Shown: positions 1-12,000 of the stretch, piece by piece
Layout: each line of letters opens with the position of its first letter
How positions within the stretch are numbered: position 1 is the stretch's first letter
DNA from: Vicia villosa
Lineage: Eukaryota; Streptophyta; Magnoliopsida; Fabales; Fabaceae
DNA: 64,000 nucleotides
Reading direction: 5' to 3'
NCBI RefSeq assembly: GCF_029867415.1
Contig: NC_081185.1
Location: forward strand, 125,153,174-125,217,173
Notes under the pieces: model-generated
What the model saw: the letters and a program-made list of their open reading frames with translations, nothing else
Told to the model about the DNA's origin: nothing
The model's database searches: none
Made by a program: the position numbers and the translations under genes

Positions 1-337
1 CCAAACCAATCCGTGTAATTTTAATCGGTTTGGGTATGGGTTTCTCTCAAAACCGAACCAAACCGGCCCGCGAACACCCCTCATTAAAATTCTTACACAA
101 AGACTTATAATAGCGCATTTTACTCGGGCGCTATTATATAAGGACACATATAATACAACTTTCTTATAAACGCTATTATAGGATACTTATAAAAATGAAA
201 ACAAAAATGATCGAAAGACTCGATAATGCTCTTTGGATAAACGATATTACAATGTTAGCACTTTTTAATATTATTTTCAGAGAAATAACTGTAAGAGTTT
301 TTTCCATTCCAAAGAACAGAAGTTTCTAATCAACTAA
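1..337. other. AT-rich flank with a probable transposon end and a hairpin
   Basis: No gene is visible. Bases 1-90, read on the minus strand, look like a GGGGTGTTCGCGGG... repeat end with alternating CCGAACC/GGTTCGG words, typical of plant repeats and running off the window. Bases 106-116 and 128-138 form a perfect 11-bp hairpin (TATAATAGCGC) with an 11-base loop. Identity of either element is unknown. Confidence 0.35.
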
Positions 338-664
338 GTGTATGTTTGGTTTGGCTTTTGGAAGGGTCAAAAGCACTTCTATAGATGTAGAATTGATTTT
401 GAGTGATTTAAAGATGTTTGTTTAGGCAAAAGTAGAATTGATTCTGTCTCCAGAATTGATTCTACTTGAAGCTAGAATTTGTAGCTTCTGCCTCCAGAAT
501 TGATTCTGGATGTTTTTTACACTGAAATTTATTATTCAACTCACTTTTACATAAATGTATCCAAACATAAATCAATTCTGCTAAACTCAATTCTGATAGA
601 ATCAATTCTACCAAACTCAATTCTACTAGAATCAATTATGTCCACCGCCAATCCAAACACACCC
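338..664. mobile_element. Tourist-like (PIF/Harbinger) MITE, copy 1
   Basis: A 327-bp element with imperfect terminal inverted repeats (GTGTATGTTTGGTTTGGC at the left, reading GGGTGTGTTTGGATTGGC from the right) flanked by the trinucleotide TAA on both sides (335-337 and 665-667). A 3-bp TAA/TTA duplication is the hallmark of PIF/Harbinger MITEs. The interior is packed with AGAATTGATTCT-type words. Related copies lie at about 33453-33765 and 49148-49443. Confidence 0.75.
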
Positions 665-2630
665 TAAGAGGTTCAATCCCAAGAAATTGATTTTTTTTTA
701 TTTTCAAAGACACACAACTTTACCTCTCGGTTTCTTTTAATACCCAAGGTAAAAAGTTAGTACTTACCTCGGTTGAAAATTCCAACTGAGGGAAAAGATT
801 TATTTTTTTAATATTACATAATTTTCATTTTGAACTGTATATATACACATTTTTGTGACATAACATATATTCATATATTGTGATCGAACTTATATACGCA
901 TGTTTTTAACAAGCAGCAAACCAATCAGGCAACACATATACACATTTTTGACATATACCTATATACACATTATGGACAGAAATCTATATACACATGTTTT
1001 CAATAAGGTAACACATACATTATTTACAACCAAGCCAAAATGAAACAAATACATTTACTTCATACTAATCTAGGTTACTATGCAACAGCATGAGAAATTA
1101 GTTTTATCATAAGTAATATAGGAAGCAACTAGCCCAAGATGAGTGGATGCCATCAAAATCTTCTTCTTTAAATGGTGTCACATTGTTAAGCACCTATAAT
1201 TTAAACGAAATTTTAATTAGGATAGCATAACAACCACAAAATTTAACTTTTAATCTCCACAATGGCAACAACAACATAAACTTTTTACTAACTATCAACA
1301 GCAACATAAACTTAACTAACATAATATCCACATGTATATGAGTTTGGTTGGTTATGTGACTACAAATAATTTATATATACAATGATTAAAATACACAAAG
1401 CACAAGTAATATATTAGATCAAATTTAAACATTATCACAAGTAATATTTGAGGAAATAATCCATTGGCCAAATAAATGACCTAATCGATTCGTTAATCAA
1501 TTAAGTACTTGTAATAGTTGATTACTGTTGCACAAATTAGAAGGTTTTGATAGAGGGTCGGTAATATTCATTAAGAATTGTCACAACTGATTATACATTT
1601 AATTACCCCTTATCTAATCTATTAGGACAAATATCTAACCGATTAGATAGTTATAAAAATTCTTCTTATCAATTTGACAGTTTCCTAGTTAACTGAATAT
1701 GCTCCAAAAAAATGTTTGGTGATTTTATTTTAAAAAAAAGGCTACAAAAATACTTTAAGTGTGTGCACGCGTGTGTGTATGTGTGTTTTACAATACATCA
1801 ATCACTCAAATAGACACAATCAGCCGATCTTTAACACTTCCTCTCTTTCACATTCTGAAGTTTAAAGTCATTTTGCCAAATAGACCAATTATACGAGCAC
1901 TTTACTATTATAATATGACAACATATATAAATTATAATGTGAGTGGGTTGACGACCATATCTCATGGGTTATAGATTTATGTTCGATGTATATTTACGTT
2001 ATGTGAAAGTTTTTTATTAATTTGAACTTTAAGATATCAGATTTTTAATAATTCTATAGGTTTCAAGTAAATCAAAAATTTTAACATCAATTTAGCAACA
2101 TGGGAAATATTGTTTTGTCTTTTAAATTAGTTTCTTAAGAATTTGAATAAATAGAAAATTTTGAAACTGAATTAGCTATGGCAAAAGTTTATTGTTGTGT
2201 TTGGTTAATTAGTCTCTTAAGACTTTGACTAAATCAAAGTTGTTGACACTAAATTAGCGTAGAGACAAAAATTTATTGTTTCTCATTATTTAATATTGTT
2301 AGTTATCAATATTATGAATGTAACTTTTGTTTAGATTGAAAATTTTGTTCTTGAATTGCTAAGTTTATAGGCAAGTTCTCATTTTTTGCACAATGCATAT
2401 TTGGATGGATACATTCTAGAGTTTGAGTGTGGACATTGAAAATGACTCTCTTTTTCCACTACTGTGAATACACAAACCGAGACAAATTAAATATCAAAAC
2501 TCTCCACTCTATTTCTTCATGCTGAAGAGATTTTAGAACTCTATTTTTTCCTACTGGAGTGATTTTTATATTTGAATCATCTTCTTCATTGTCACTTAAT
2601 ATAAAATGTTTATATATTTCTAAGTATGTG
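665..2630. other. AT-rich intergenic sequence, no gene seen
   Basis: No coding frame of any quality. Minor structure only: a CCTCGGTT/AACTGAGG inverted motif near 765-795, several TATATACACAT words between 840 and 990, and scattered words resembling copia LTR sequence (TAATCGATT, CTAATCTATT) around 1480-1650. No boundaries can be set. Confidence 0.4.
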
Positions 2631-2924
2631 CATTTTAATTGGGAAATGATGGATGATTAGCTATATAGAAATTAACAATACATAATAAGCGCGTAATAGG
2701 GTCCCATTATCAGTTGGTTACAACACTCAAATCCTAACAGAGCCTAATACATGATCCTTTGCCTCCCACCCTCCAAGTTAATAATAAATAACAACAAGAC
2801 ACATTACATTATGAATGAGAGAGGAACATGGCTCTTTAACTTTCTATGCCAAGGGTCTTATGCTTATAAATACCCAACTCCTTGCCACAAACTTTTCACA
2901 ACTTGCATGAAAGTAACACACAAC
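2630..2924 (+). promoter_or_regulatory. XTH gene 1 promoter, conserved with gene 2
   Basis: The ~290 bases before the start codon align closely with 41640-41925 in front of the second XTH gene, including GGGAAATGATG near the left edge, CAGTTGGTTACAACACT and TTTGCCTCCCA. A TATA box (TATAAATA) sits at 2865-2872, about 60 bases before the ATG. The conserved block is part of the gene duplication and probably holds the shared regulatory elements. Confidence 0.7.
2865..2872 (+). promoter_or_regulatory. TATA box of XTH gene 1
   Basis: TATAAATA in the context GCTTATAAATACCC, at the same place as TATATATA (41867-41874) in the paralogue. It places the transcription start near 2895-2905, which excludes the in-frame ATGs at 2751 and 2811 as translation starts. 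Confidence 0.7.
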
Positions 2925-4073
2925 ATGGGTTCTTCACTTTGGACTATGTGTTTAGTTTTATCATCACTAGTTTGTTCTTCATTCTGTGCTCTCCCACGGA
3001 GGCCAGTGGATGTTCCATTTGGCAGAAACTATTATCCAACTTGGGCTTTTGATCATATCAAATACTTCAATGGTGGTTCTGAGATTCAGCTTCATCTTGA
3101 TAAATCAACAGGTAATTAGTGTATTATTATTTTTCATTATATAGTAGTTTTAAACTTGTTATCACACTGTTCATATTTTTCTAACTAGTTTTGTAACAGG
3201 TACTGGTTTTCAGTCGAAAGGTTCATACTTGTTTGGTCATTTCAGTATGAATATTAAGATGGTTCCTGGTGATTCAGCTGGAACTGTTACTGCTTTCTAT
3301 GTATGCTCAAAAATATTTATATAATAATTTTCTATTACTATTTTTGGTATTTTGTTGTAATAACATTTGTTGTTATTGGAACTACTTAGCAGTTATCTTC
3401 TCAAAATGCTGAACATGATGAGATAGATTTTGAGTTCTTGGGGAATAGAACTGGACAACCTTATATTTTACAAACAAATGTGTTCACTGGTGGACAAGGT
3501 AATAAAGAGCAAAGGATCTATCTCTGGTTTGATCCTACAAAAGAGTTCCACAGATACTCCATTCTATGGAACATGTACCAGATTGTGTAAGCAGCACTGG
3601 ACATCAACTATTGCAAATATTACCCTAATAATTTTAAACAATCATGCTTAACCTATGATTGATTTGCTTGCAGTTTTTATGTGGATGATATTCCAATAAG
3701 AGTGTTCAAGAACAGCAAGGATTTAGGAGTGAAATTCCCATTTGACCAACCAATGAAGATATACAACAGTTTATGGAATGCAGATGATTGGGCAACAAGA
3801 GGTGGTTTGGAGAAAACAGATTGGTCAAAAGCACCATTCATAGCAGGATACAAAAGTTTCCACATTGATGGCTGCGAAGCATCTGTGAATTCAAAATTCT
3901 GTGCAACACAAGGAAAGAGATGGTGGGATCAAGTTGAGTTTCGTGATCTTGATGCTGCTCAATGGCGTAGCTTAAAGTGGGTGAGAGAGAAATATACCAT
4001 TTACAATTACTGCACTGATAGAAAACGTTTACCACAAATTCCCTCTGAATGCAAAAGAGACGGTGACATATAA
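2925..4073 (+). CDS. Xyloglucan endotransglucosylase/hydrolase, XTH6-like, gene 1 (4 exons)
   Basis: Secreted cell-wall enzyme of glycoside hydrolase family 16 that cuts and religates xyloglucan chains. Exons: 2925-3111, 3200-3300, 3393-3586, 3674-4073; all introns are GT-AG and 87-92 bases; 882 nt coding, 293 aa. Residues 1-21 form a hydrophobic signal peptide ending ...SSFC-A. The catalytic motif [10 protein letters not shown] starts at residue 104: E106 is the expected nucleophile, D108 the helper and E110 the acid/base. N114-R-T is the conserved N-glycosylation site next to it. The C-terminal XET_C part carries paired cysteines and ends [17 protein letters not shown] chose ATG 2925 because the paralogue lacks an ATG equivalent to 2907. 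Intact and probably functional. The resemblance to Arabidopsis XTH6/XTH7 is from memory, so the exact subgroup is an inference. Confidence 0.95.
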
Positions 4074-4245
4074 ATATTCATGTATACTGCATAATTTTAC
4101 TATGAATTTTTTTTTGTATGTATTTGTATCATAAATTATTTGTTGTTGCCACCGTTATATTAATTACATGAACAATGTAATGATTCAAGGCGAACCTAAG
4201 GGAGCCCTTATGTATATGTAATTCTATATTGAATGATCATTTATC

Positions 4246-4251
4246 AATAAA
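4246..4251 (+). terminator. Likely poly(A) signal of XTH gene 1
   Basis: AATAAA about 173 bases past the stop codon, in an AT-rich 3' region. Plant poly(A) signals are loose, so other near-upstream elements could serve instead. Confidence 0.45.
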
Positions 4252-4454
4252 AATAACATGTTTGCTATATGGATCCTTTGTCTTTCTGCTTATACCTATT
4301 GTTGTTACTTTATTTATTTTGTTACTTTATATATCCTTTTTTTTTCATTTTAAAATAAAATCAACAATGTTTTCTATCCATTGTCATTACCTCGTTATTT
4401 TATGAATCTTGAGATTTTTGATGTATCTGCCGACCAAAAGATTAAATTGCAAAT

Positions 4455-5400
4455 GGTGCACTTACATTGAGTCGTCCTCTAAAGGATTATGCTATTCTCA
4501 CAAATGAGAAACCTTACTCGAGCATAGTTCTTTCTACTATAGAGGCTAACAACTTCGAGTTGAAGTCTTCTTATGTTCATGGTACAACAAAACTAATTTT
4601 TTTAAGGATAAAGCTAACATGTGCCCCAAGGGCACATGTTAAGAAACCTAAATATAGTAAATTTGTATTGGAAAACGTAATAAACACATTAATTATAATT
4701 TTTTTATGAAAACAATGCACAATTTTTAAGTAAAAATTTCTACATTTAGCTCTTAACATGTGCCCTTAGGGCACATGTTAGCAAGACCCTTTTTTTAATT
4801 CGTCGACAGATGACCCGAATTTCCATCTATCTATATTCGTCAAATTTAGCTATACTCTCAAAAAGAATATAATAGACCCAATTACAATTCGATTAAGAGT
4901 TTTTTCAATTTTCCTTATGGGATAGAGGCATAGCGTGGCTATAGTCTCTACCATCAAATTTCATTATGACATGGAATGAACTAAAAGCTACATTCCTCGT
5001 CCGATACTTTCTGTCGAGCGAAACGACACAATTAAGGAACTAGATAACTTGCTTCAAGCGAATATATGGTGAATCGTTTTTCGAAGCTTGGGAACGATTA
5101 AAGGAAATGATTAGTTTGTATTCACACCATGGGCTGAAAAATGGCTTAAATCCATACCTTTTATAATGATCTTCTCTATTCAACGAGAATGACCTAAGAT
5201 GTTATTGCCAGAAGGGCTCTAATAAATAAAGACTATGACCAGTCCTAGGCCATTATAGAGGACATAGCGTGGAATCACTACAGTGGGGAAGCAAATGTGA
5301 TCCTATAGGAAAAGTCCAATAAAAAGGAGAAATATATGAAGATAGCACATTTCAGAACATTAACGTTAAGGTATATGCCCTTGCACTTTACAAAAAGTAC
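4455..5400 (+). pseudogene. Degenerate Ty3/gypsy gag (Athila-like) fragment
   Basis: Two conceptual pieces of one gag. At 4465-4590 the frame reads RPLKDYAILTNEKPYSS then IEANNFELKSS, matching the SIV-PTI-ANNFELKP signature of Athila-type gag. At 4910-5300, in shifting frames, there is MTWNELKATFLVRYF, FEAWERLKEMISLYSHHG and NDLLYSTRMT, the standard retrotransposon gag core. Several stops and frameshifts make it dead. A small MITE (4606-4789) sits inside it. Confidence 0.65.
4606..4789. mobile_element. 184-bp MITE with 9-bp target duplication, each end a hairpin
   Basis: Flanked by exact 9-bp direct repeats TTTTTTTAA (4597-4605 and 4790-4798), as in Mutator-type insertions. The terminal inverted repeats (GGATAAAGC... 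and ...GCAAGACCC) each contain their own near-perfect palindrome TAACATGTGCCC / GGGCACATGTTA. The whole element therefore folds both end-to-end and within each end. It interrupts the gag relic. Confidence 0.75.
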
Positions 5401-5966
5401 AGAATGTGTGGCACCTATATGCTAGTAGGGGTTGCCAGAAGCCTTAGTAATGTTCTACGGATTAGGGCCTGCTCACGGTGATGAGAGATCATGTTTGATG
5501 GCGTTTACGGTGATGAGGGAGCAAGCTCGCGTGAGGTGAGAAACTCGGTAGCTTTAAGGGGCGTATCGTGTGTATTATGATATGTTCCTTCTAATGCTAG
5601 GGATGAGATTTTTATAAAGGCTATTGGGCTTGGACTTAGGATTTTCAAAGTACTAATAACTGCATACTTAGTCACAGTGGTGGACCCTTGAATCCTTGCT
5701 TTCTAAAGAGACGTGGATTAGATTGTTGACCCTAACTTTTCTCTGACCGAGACACGTCTTTTCCCATATTTCCCATGATTAGGCGAGTAGGGAGTGCTCA
5801 TGGAGAAGTTTCCCCCAATTGCGGACGGTATATAGGGGTGTCACCTCTTATATACAGTTGTAATCCCCCCGCTCTTAATAGGTCTTTCAAAAATATACCA
5901 TTATACAATACCTCAAGAATAAAGGCATTGATAAAGGGAAAAATGTTTAAACAACAAAGCATTGGT
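5400..5966. other. Unassigned sequence between gag relic and CACTA element
   Basis: Probably the continuation of the Athila-like relic, but no protein motif is readable. A short near-repeat CACGGTGATGAG / TACGGTGATGAG occurs at about 5476 and 5507. Confidence 0.3.
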
Positions 5967-7183
5967 CACTACAAAAAAACGCGTAAATTATAGCAGTTAA
6001 CTCAAGATGATTGTGGCGGTTTCAACCGCCGCAATTCACTATAATGGCCTTTTGAAAAACGACGTAGAATTGGCTGCCGCTAGGTAAATTATGGCGATTT
6101 TAATATAAACGCCGTGACAACCGCCATTTTAAACTTATTTTAAAATGGCGGTTTTTTATTGAAAATAGTGGAGGTTTGAAACACCACAATTTTCACGGTT
6201 AAACAAGTTTAATTGTATATTGTGTCATTTGAAACCGCCATAATATACTAAACTCTACGTAAATTTTAACCACCATAATTTGCTATGAGTATTATAGTTT
6301 TTTATTTTTTTTTAAATATGTAAAATTAAATTTAAACTCCTTGTCATTATTTACTACCAACATTAAAGTAAATTTAAATTTTCTAAACTGATGTTTACTT
6401 TTGAATGTATACTTATAAAAAAAAGTTAAAAGACATATGTTAAAAATGCATTCACTAAATATATAGGTCATTCCAATTGTTCAACCTCTTCAAAATTAAT
6501 AATGAGTCTAACTTATTTGATATACATATCACAAGCTTGTTTAATAATACTAAATCATAAAGAGGAAATTCAAGTTTGATGTAGAGCCATACCATTAATA
6601 ACATGATAAATCACTAATACAGTTATCCAGCATCTAAACTATGCCACAATTTCATAGATTGAAATAAAATAAAAAAAAACATAATTTTGAAGAGTAAAGA
6701 GACGGAGAAAAGATGGATAATGGAGAGAACTAACCAAGGAGGTAAGAGATACAGAAAGAGACTACGAGATGGGCGTGCCGGTATTGGCTTTCTAGAGAAG
6801 AGGGATGACGGAAGAAAGACTTTTTTTAGGGAGAACAAGGGTTACTTTTCATTTTTTGGGGAAAAGGAGAAAAGAGAGTGAACTATTTAGTTCTCTTTTG
6901 TTTTTTAATTCATATAGGATAAAAAAAATTAATTATTTTTAATTAAAATTTATTTTAATGTGAGAACTGAAGCGGTAAAAAAAGAGCGGGGAAGCATGAA
7001 ATAAAGAGTGTGCTATATTGGTGCGAAAGTTTATAAATAATAAGTAAATAATGGCGATCAAAACCGCCATTTTATTACTAATATTATGTCGTTCAAATAA
7101 AAAGCCATAATATACCGTTAATTGGGCGGTTTTGACTAACCTCCGTAATTTAACCGCCACAATTTGCGCGATTTTTTGTAGTG
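5967..7183. mobile_element. Non-autonomous CACTA (En/Spm) transposon
   Basis: A 1217-bp element bounded by CACTACAAAAAAACGCG at the left and its inverted counterpart (TTGCGCGATTTTTTGTAGTG) at the right, with a 3-bp duplication GGT on both sides (5964-5966, 7184-7186). Subterminal regions hold repeated GGCGGTT/AACCGCC words in both orientations, including an AACCGCCATTTTAAA palindrome near 6118-6154. Such subterminal repeats are where CACTA transposases bind. The interior encodes no transposase; the open frame at 6687-6881 is low-complexity and not convincing. Confidence 0.88.
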
Positions 7184-7189
7184 GGTGGT

Positions 7190-8390
7190 GTCTGAGTGAT
7201 CAGAACTAAGTCTCTCAAGCGAGATGTTGAGTCTCTCGGGCGAGATATTTTTTTTGGATCCTACCTCAGGAAAAACGTATGAGTTAAGTCTCTCGGGAAA
7301 ACTTCGGTCACATCCCCCCGGCGAGACTTTATGTTGGATCTTGCTTGAGGAAACTTTAAGTCCCTCAAGCGAGACTTTATATAATATTTATAGTGGGTAT
7401 CAATTCTTAATGCTCTGTGTTGTTTAGTGACATGAGACATCACTTATGAGATAGAGCGGTAGAACTTTCATCGATACTGCAAACATGAGCACTTTTGTGA
7501 GGGATACATGATGATATTGATGAATGTTTAGATTGTGTTTAACTGGTTGATAGAATGCTTATTTTGTGGGAGAATGAAACTCAATCCCGAAAAGATATCT
7601 TCTCTCATATACTTTACTTTTCCGTTTTTATATTTTGTACGTTTTATGTGTGAAAAACTTGTTTACTAGAAGTTTAGAAACGTAGAGACTATTGAACAAC
7701 ATCGATAGCGCACTGATCCCTGTTGATACGATAAAACCCAAAATACTTCCAAATCTTTTTCTTGTTACTTTACCGCACCAACAGTTTCTCATACCAGAAT
7801 TTGATCACGTCCCTATAGCAAGACTTGATGTTGGATTCTGCCTGGAGAAATTTCAATTCCTCAAGCGATACATTTTGATGAGCCCGTTTGATAGGACTCT
7901 AAGTCCTTCAAGCGGTATTACATGTTGAGTCTGTCTAATGATATCATAAGTCCCTAAAGCAAGGTGTTGAGTCTCTCGGGCAAGACTTTGGTCCCAATCC
8001 TCAAGAAAGATTTATGATTTTAGTCTCTCATGTAAGAGTTTGATTGCTTCCCTCGAGAGATACTTTATGATAGATCCTATCCGAGGAAGATACAAGCCCA
8101 CCAGGCGAGGCGTTTAGATGAGCATGTTTCTTGGTACTCGAAGTCCTTCAGGATATATTACACGTTGAGCCTTCCTGATGAGATCCTAAGTCCTTCAGGA
8201 GAGGTTTTGAGCCTCTCGGGCGAGACTTGGATCCAAAACCTCAGGAAAAACTTATGAGCTAAGTCTCTCGGGAAGACTTCACTCACGTCCCTCAGAAGAG
8301 ACTTTATGTTGGATCTCCCTTGAGGAAACTCCAATTCCCTAAGGCGAGGAGTTTAGATGAGGTGGTCCCTAGTGGATAACACAATTATAT
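7190..8390. repeat. Complex tandem-repeat block built on CTCTCGGGCGAGA-type subunits
   Basis: About 1.2 kb of repeated words such as AAGTCTCTCGGGCGAGA, AAGTCCCTCAAGCGAGACTT and CCTCAGGAAAAAC. A longer unit is visible: the segment at about 7255-7380 returns at about 8230-8350, and GTTGAGTCTCTCGGGCAAGA at about 7963 recurs as TTGAGCCTCTCGGGCGAGA at about 8206, giving a period near 243. Unrelated LTR-like sequence (about 7385-7770) interrupts the array. It lies just downstream (minus strand) of the Tat integrase relic. Tandem arrays are known in the 3' untranslated part of Ogre/Tat elements, so that is the likely origin. Confidence 0.6.
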
Positions 8391-8399
8391 TGCATTGTG

Positions 8400-9055
8400 G
8401 GTGGAAAACAGAGATGAGCTTCGTTTGCACTCCAATTTAAGGAAAAAGTCGGTGAGTGTAATGCTAGAGAATTAAGCTCCATTGACAAAGAAAATGACAC
8501 TTGAAAACCCAGACCTACTCATGATCTTCTATCAGTAGAAACAACAAACTCTTTATAATGTAATTTTGGCAAGAGCTTCCACCTCTATCCACATTGTGAA
8601 ATACTCCACTTTTACAATCAAAAACTTTAGTTGCCCATGTTCTAGAGGGAATGGACCTAGGATGCCCACCCATTAGTAAAAAGGCTAAAGGATGTCATGG
8701 AATAAAGGATTTTAGTTGGAGTGTGATGATGGTTGGCATTTCTCTAACACTATTTTCACTTCTTGACAAATGCCACATTATCCTTTAACAAGGTGGATCA
8801 ATAATAGCCTGCCTTAAGTAGCATGTGGGCGAGAGCCCTACTCACAATATGACTGTCGCAAGCTCCTTGATGGAACTTGACAAGGAATAAGGATATTTCA
8901 TGCTCCCCTAAGCATCGTAGATTTGGGGAGGCTACTCCAATCTTCCAGAGGTTTCCAACAAGAAGAGTATAATAAGCAGCCTTCTTCTAAACCTTCTTTT
9001 CTTCCCCTTGGTCTAGAGGGAGCTCATCCTTCTACACATAACGTAGTATGGGCGA
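8400..9055 (-). pseudogene. Integrase part of an old Tat-lineage Ty3/gypsy pol
   Basis: On the minus strand, broken frames read IVSRALAHMLLKAGYY then TLLKDNVAFVKK, then WVGILGPFPLEHGQ and IVKVEYFTMWIEVEALAKI. This is the zinc-binding and catalytic-core start of a Tat/Athila-type integrase. Cysteines of the HHCC finger are lost and there are several stops. Together with 12616-13290 it is one pol gene split by the solo LTR at 9056-12610. Confidence 0.7.
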
Positions 9056-12000
9056 TGTCATACCCCAAAATTTTCCCATCTCATTTCACCTTTTAAAACT
9101 CATACCAAAGTTCAAAACTCAAAGGCACACTCTCCTAAACAGTGACCTCCTAAACTAGGGTTTTGATTTCTCTGAAGAAAATTAATAAATCAAGGTCCCC
9201 AATGGATTTAAGATGACTTATAGTGTTTCAAACTACATCTATGATAAAATTCAAGCTTCAATGCAAAGGGTTGCCCAGTCAATTGCTCAGAAAGTCAACA
9301 GTCGACTAGTTTGACCTAAAAGTCAATTGTGGACAAAGTACAGTCAAAATTCCTGATTTTTTGTCAACATCCTTATTATGAAGTATCATTCATAATTTGA
9401 TCAAGTATTGATCATGATTCATCAAGGAAAGTTCAGAAATCAACAAGACTCAAAGTTTCTAAATTAGGGTTTTTGACCTAAAAGTCAACTAAACTTTGAC
9501 CAGCCATAACTTTCACATGGAACATCAGAAATTTTCAATCCAAAGCTCATTTTTAAGGAAATTTAATTTTCTACAAATTTGTCTCTCACATGCCATGTCC
9601 AAAAATGCTTCATTTGAGAGATATGGATCAAAAGATTATAGGTCCTTTTTGAAAGTCAACCAAAAGCAGTTTTTTGTCAAAGCCCATATCATCAAGATAA
9701 AATCCTCAAATGGAAAAAAGCTTCCGAAGTGGAATGTAGAGGAACTCTTGAGGTTTCTAAAAAGTCCTTGAACTCTTCCATATCTTAAAAATTGAGGAAG
9801 ATATGCCTTGTCAAAGTTGGACAATTTTGAGAAGGAAAATGTGAAATAAAAGGCTCCAAAATGAATCTTCTCGCAAACAAACCCAATCTTTTTTGGCCCA
9901 ATCTTGATCCACAAGTTATCCAAAACATCAAATAAAATTGCCACGAATTTATAGGATTTATTTGATTTATTATGAATTTTTTATTCATTTAAAAATGAAT
10001 AAATTAAAATAAATCAAGTAAAATCAAATATTTGGTTAGAAGATATGATATTGATCAAATCCAATCATCAATTATACCTCATATTCCATATAATTTCGTT
10101 CTCCCCAAGATTGATTGAAAAATATTGGAATTTGGCAAATTTAGAAAGATTGAAAATCATATTTCAATCAATTTCCCAATCAAAGATTTAAGGAGATTCA
10201 ATCCAATTTGTTAACCTAAAAACCTTCATCTATAAGTTCATAACATGACCAAACCCTCAAGGACGAATTCTTGCAGTCAGAAGCCATAAGTGAGGATTTT
10301 AAAATTCAACAAAAAGTGGAATTCGGTTTTGGAGATAGAGGAGGATTCAAGACATTCCAAGCATCCAAGAAGATTCCTTGAAGCATTATGAGACTGTTGG
10401 GATCCCTACACGACATCAACACCCCCCAGATTTACCTCCAATAAGCCACGGTTTGCATTTTTAAAGAACCCTTCGATTTCAATAATTTATGCATCCTCAT
10501 CATGTTTTAATAGCATATATGTGTTTGTTGTGATGTATTGATCATTCCTGGGTTATCAATTTGTTTGATAAGTGCGTGTATATATTATGATTCACCATGT
10601 TAGGGTTCACGAGCTCCCAATTGGGGTTTTCTAATTTAGTACAAATTAAGGCTTGATACTGGTACAGGTGCGTTCGTGAGACCAAGACGAACATGAATAT
10701 GGTCTCCCTTTTTATTTTTGATGCTTGTATGAGTTGTTAACAATTAACAGGTGTAATAGCTTTGAGTTTTTACTGCGTACTGGTATAAAGCGCTGTAAAA
10801 GCCATGGTTCAGTTTTTCTGTGAGGAAGATGATGATGTGTTCTCGTGTGGTTGGCCAGTTTGAATTCTGGCGCGCGTTTTGGATCAGGTTCCAATATTTC
10901 AATATATTTTTCCAAACGCACTCCTTAAACAAGTTCATCAAGATGGCTCAGTGGTACAGCGCGTAAAGGACCAAAGGGTCCAGGGTTCGATCCCTGGCCC
11001 TTGCAACCCTTTTTTAAAATAATCACTGGCAACCGATTCCATGCGCCTCAGGTATATAGGTGTGCCATACGTCCTCAAGGCTCAGCCAATGGATTGTCAG
11101 CTTCCTCAGATCCAACGTCTCTGGCATTGAGGGTGCACTGTAGTCCATCAGAGGAGTATTACACAGAACCAGAGCTACGTTTCTTTAATTGTTTTTTTAA
11201 TTTTTAATTACATAAATACTTTTTATTTATTTCTTTTCCTTTTTATTATAATTTTTTTTCTTATTTATTTTTACTTATTTAATAAATTGATTTTTTATAT
11301 AATAATTTTATACTTATTTATTTTTATCGAAAACTCGATTTTTTTTCCATAATTCCATTAATAATTGTTTATATATTTAAAATCCAATTTTATGTTCATA
11401 CATACTTTTAATTGATTAAATAATTAGGATTTAATCCAATAATTATTTTAATTAGTTATATTTAATCGAACTTTCGATTTTCTTAACCTTCAATGTTTAT
11501 TTAAATTATTATTTTTTCATACCTTATGGTTTTAACCCTAATTTATCCCGATAAATCATGGTTGACGATCTTTAATGCACTAACCTTTCTCTTCTTCATT
11601 CTTCATTTTTCAGGATTGATCAAGAATTTGATGAAGGCTCGAGGCATTGGCATTAATTTGCCTCTTATTTTTCTTGCCCTTATTATTATTTTTCTGTTTT
11701 TGCTTTCCCCTTTCCCGCAAGTGTTTATTGTAATAGCGTAGGGTTTTGTTTTTTTCTGCCTTTTATTTCGCCAATATTAATTGTTGTGGTTAGTAATTCT
11801 ATGGAGCGCAACCCTGAATTGAATTAGAATAACTAACTTATTAGATAAATATCACTGAACTGAACCACATGATTGTGCCACACCCTCACCTTTAGGGGTA
11901 ATCCCTCTTGTTGCCTTATTATTGTTGCCTGTTGCCTTAATTTGTGAAAATAATCAAGTCCCTCGATTCCGAGGATACCTAAAGCAAATGTTGCCCTCAG

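Noticed and set aside
2751..2924. Longer XTH gene 1 start at 2751, 2811 or 2907
   Set aside because: 2751 and 2811 lie upstream of the TATA box. 2907 would add six residues but has no ATG counterpart in the paralogue, and 2925 starts a clean signal peptide.
10938..11005. A functional tRNA gene
   Set aside because: Box A and B are good, but the anticodon arm is replaced by a palindrome, the T-loop is one base short and no acceptor stem pairs. The same holds for 59278-59345.
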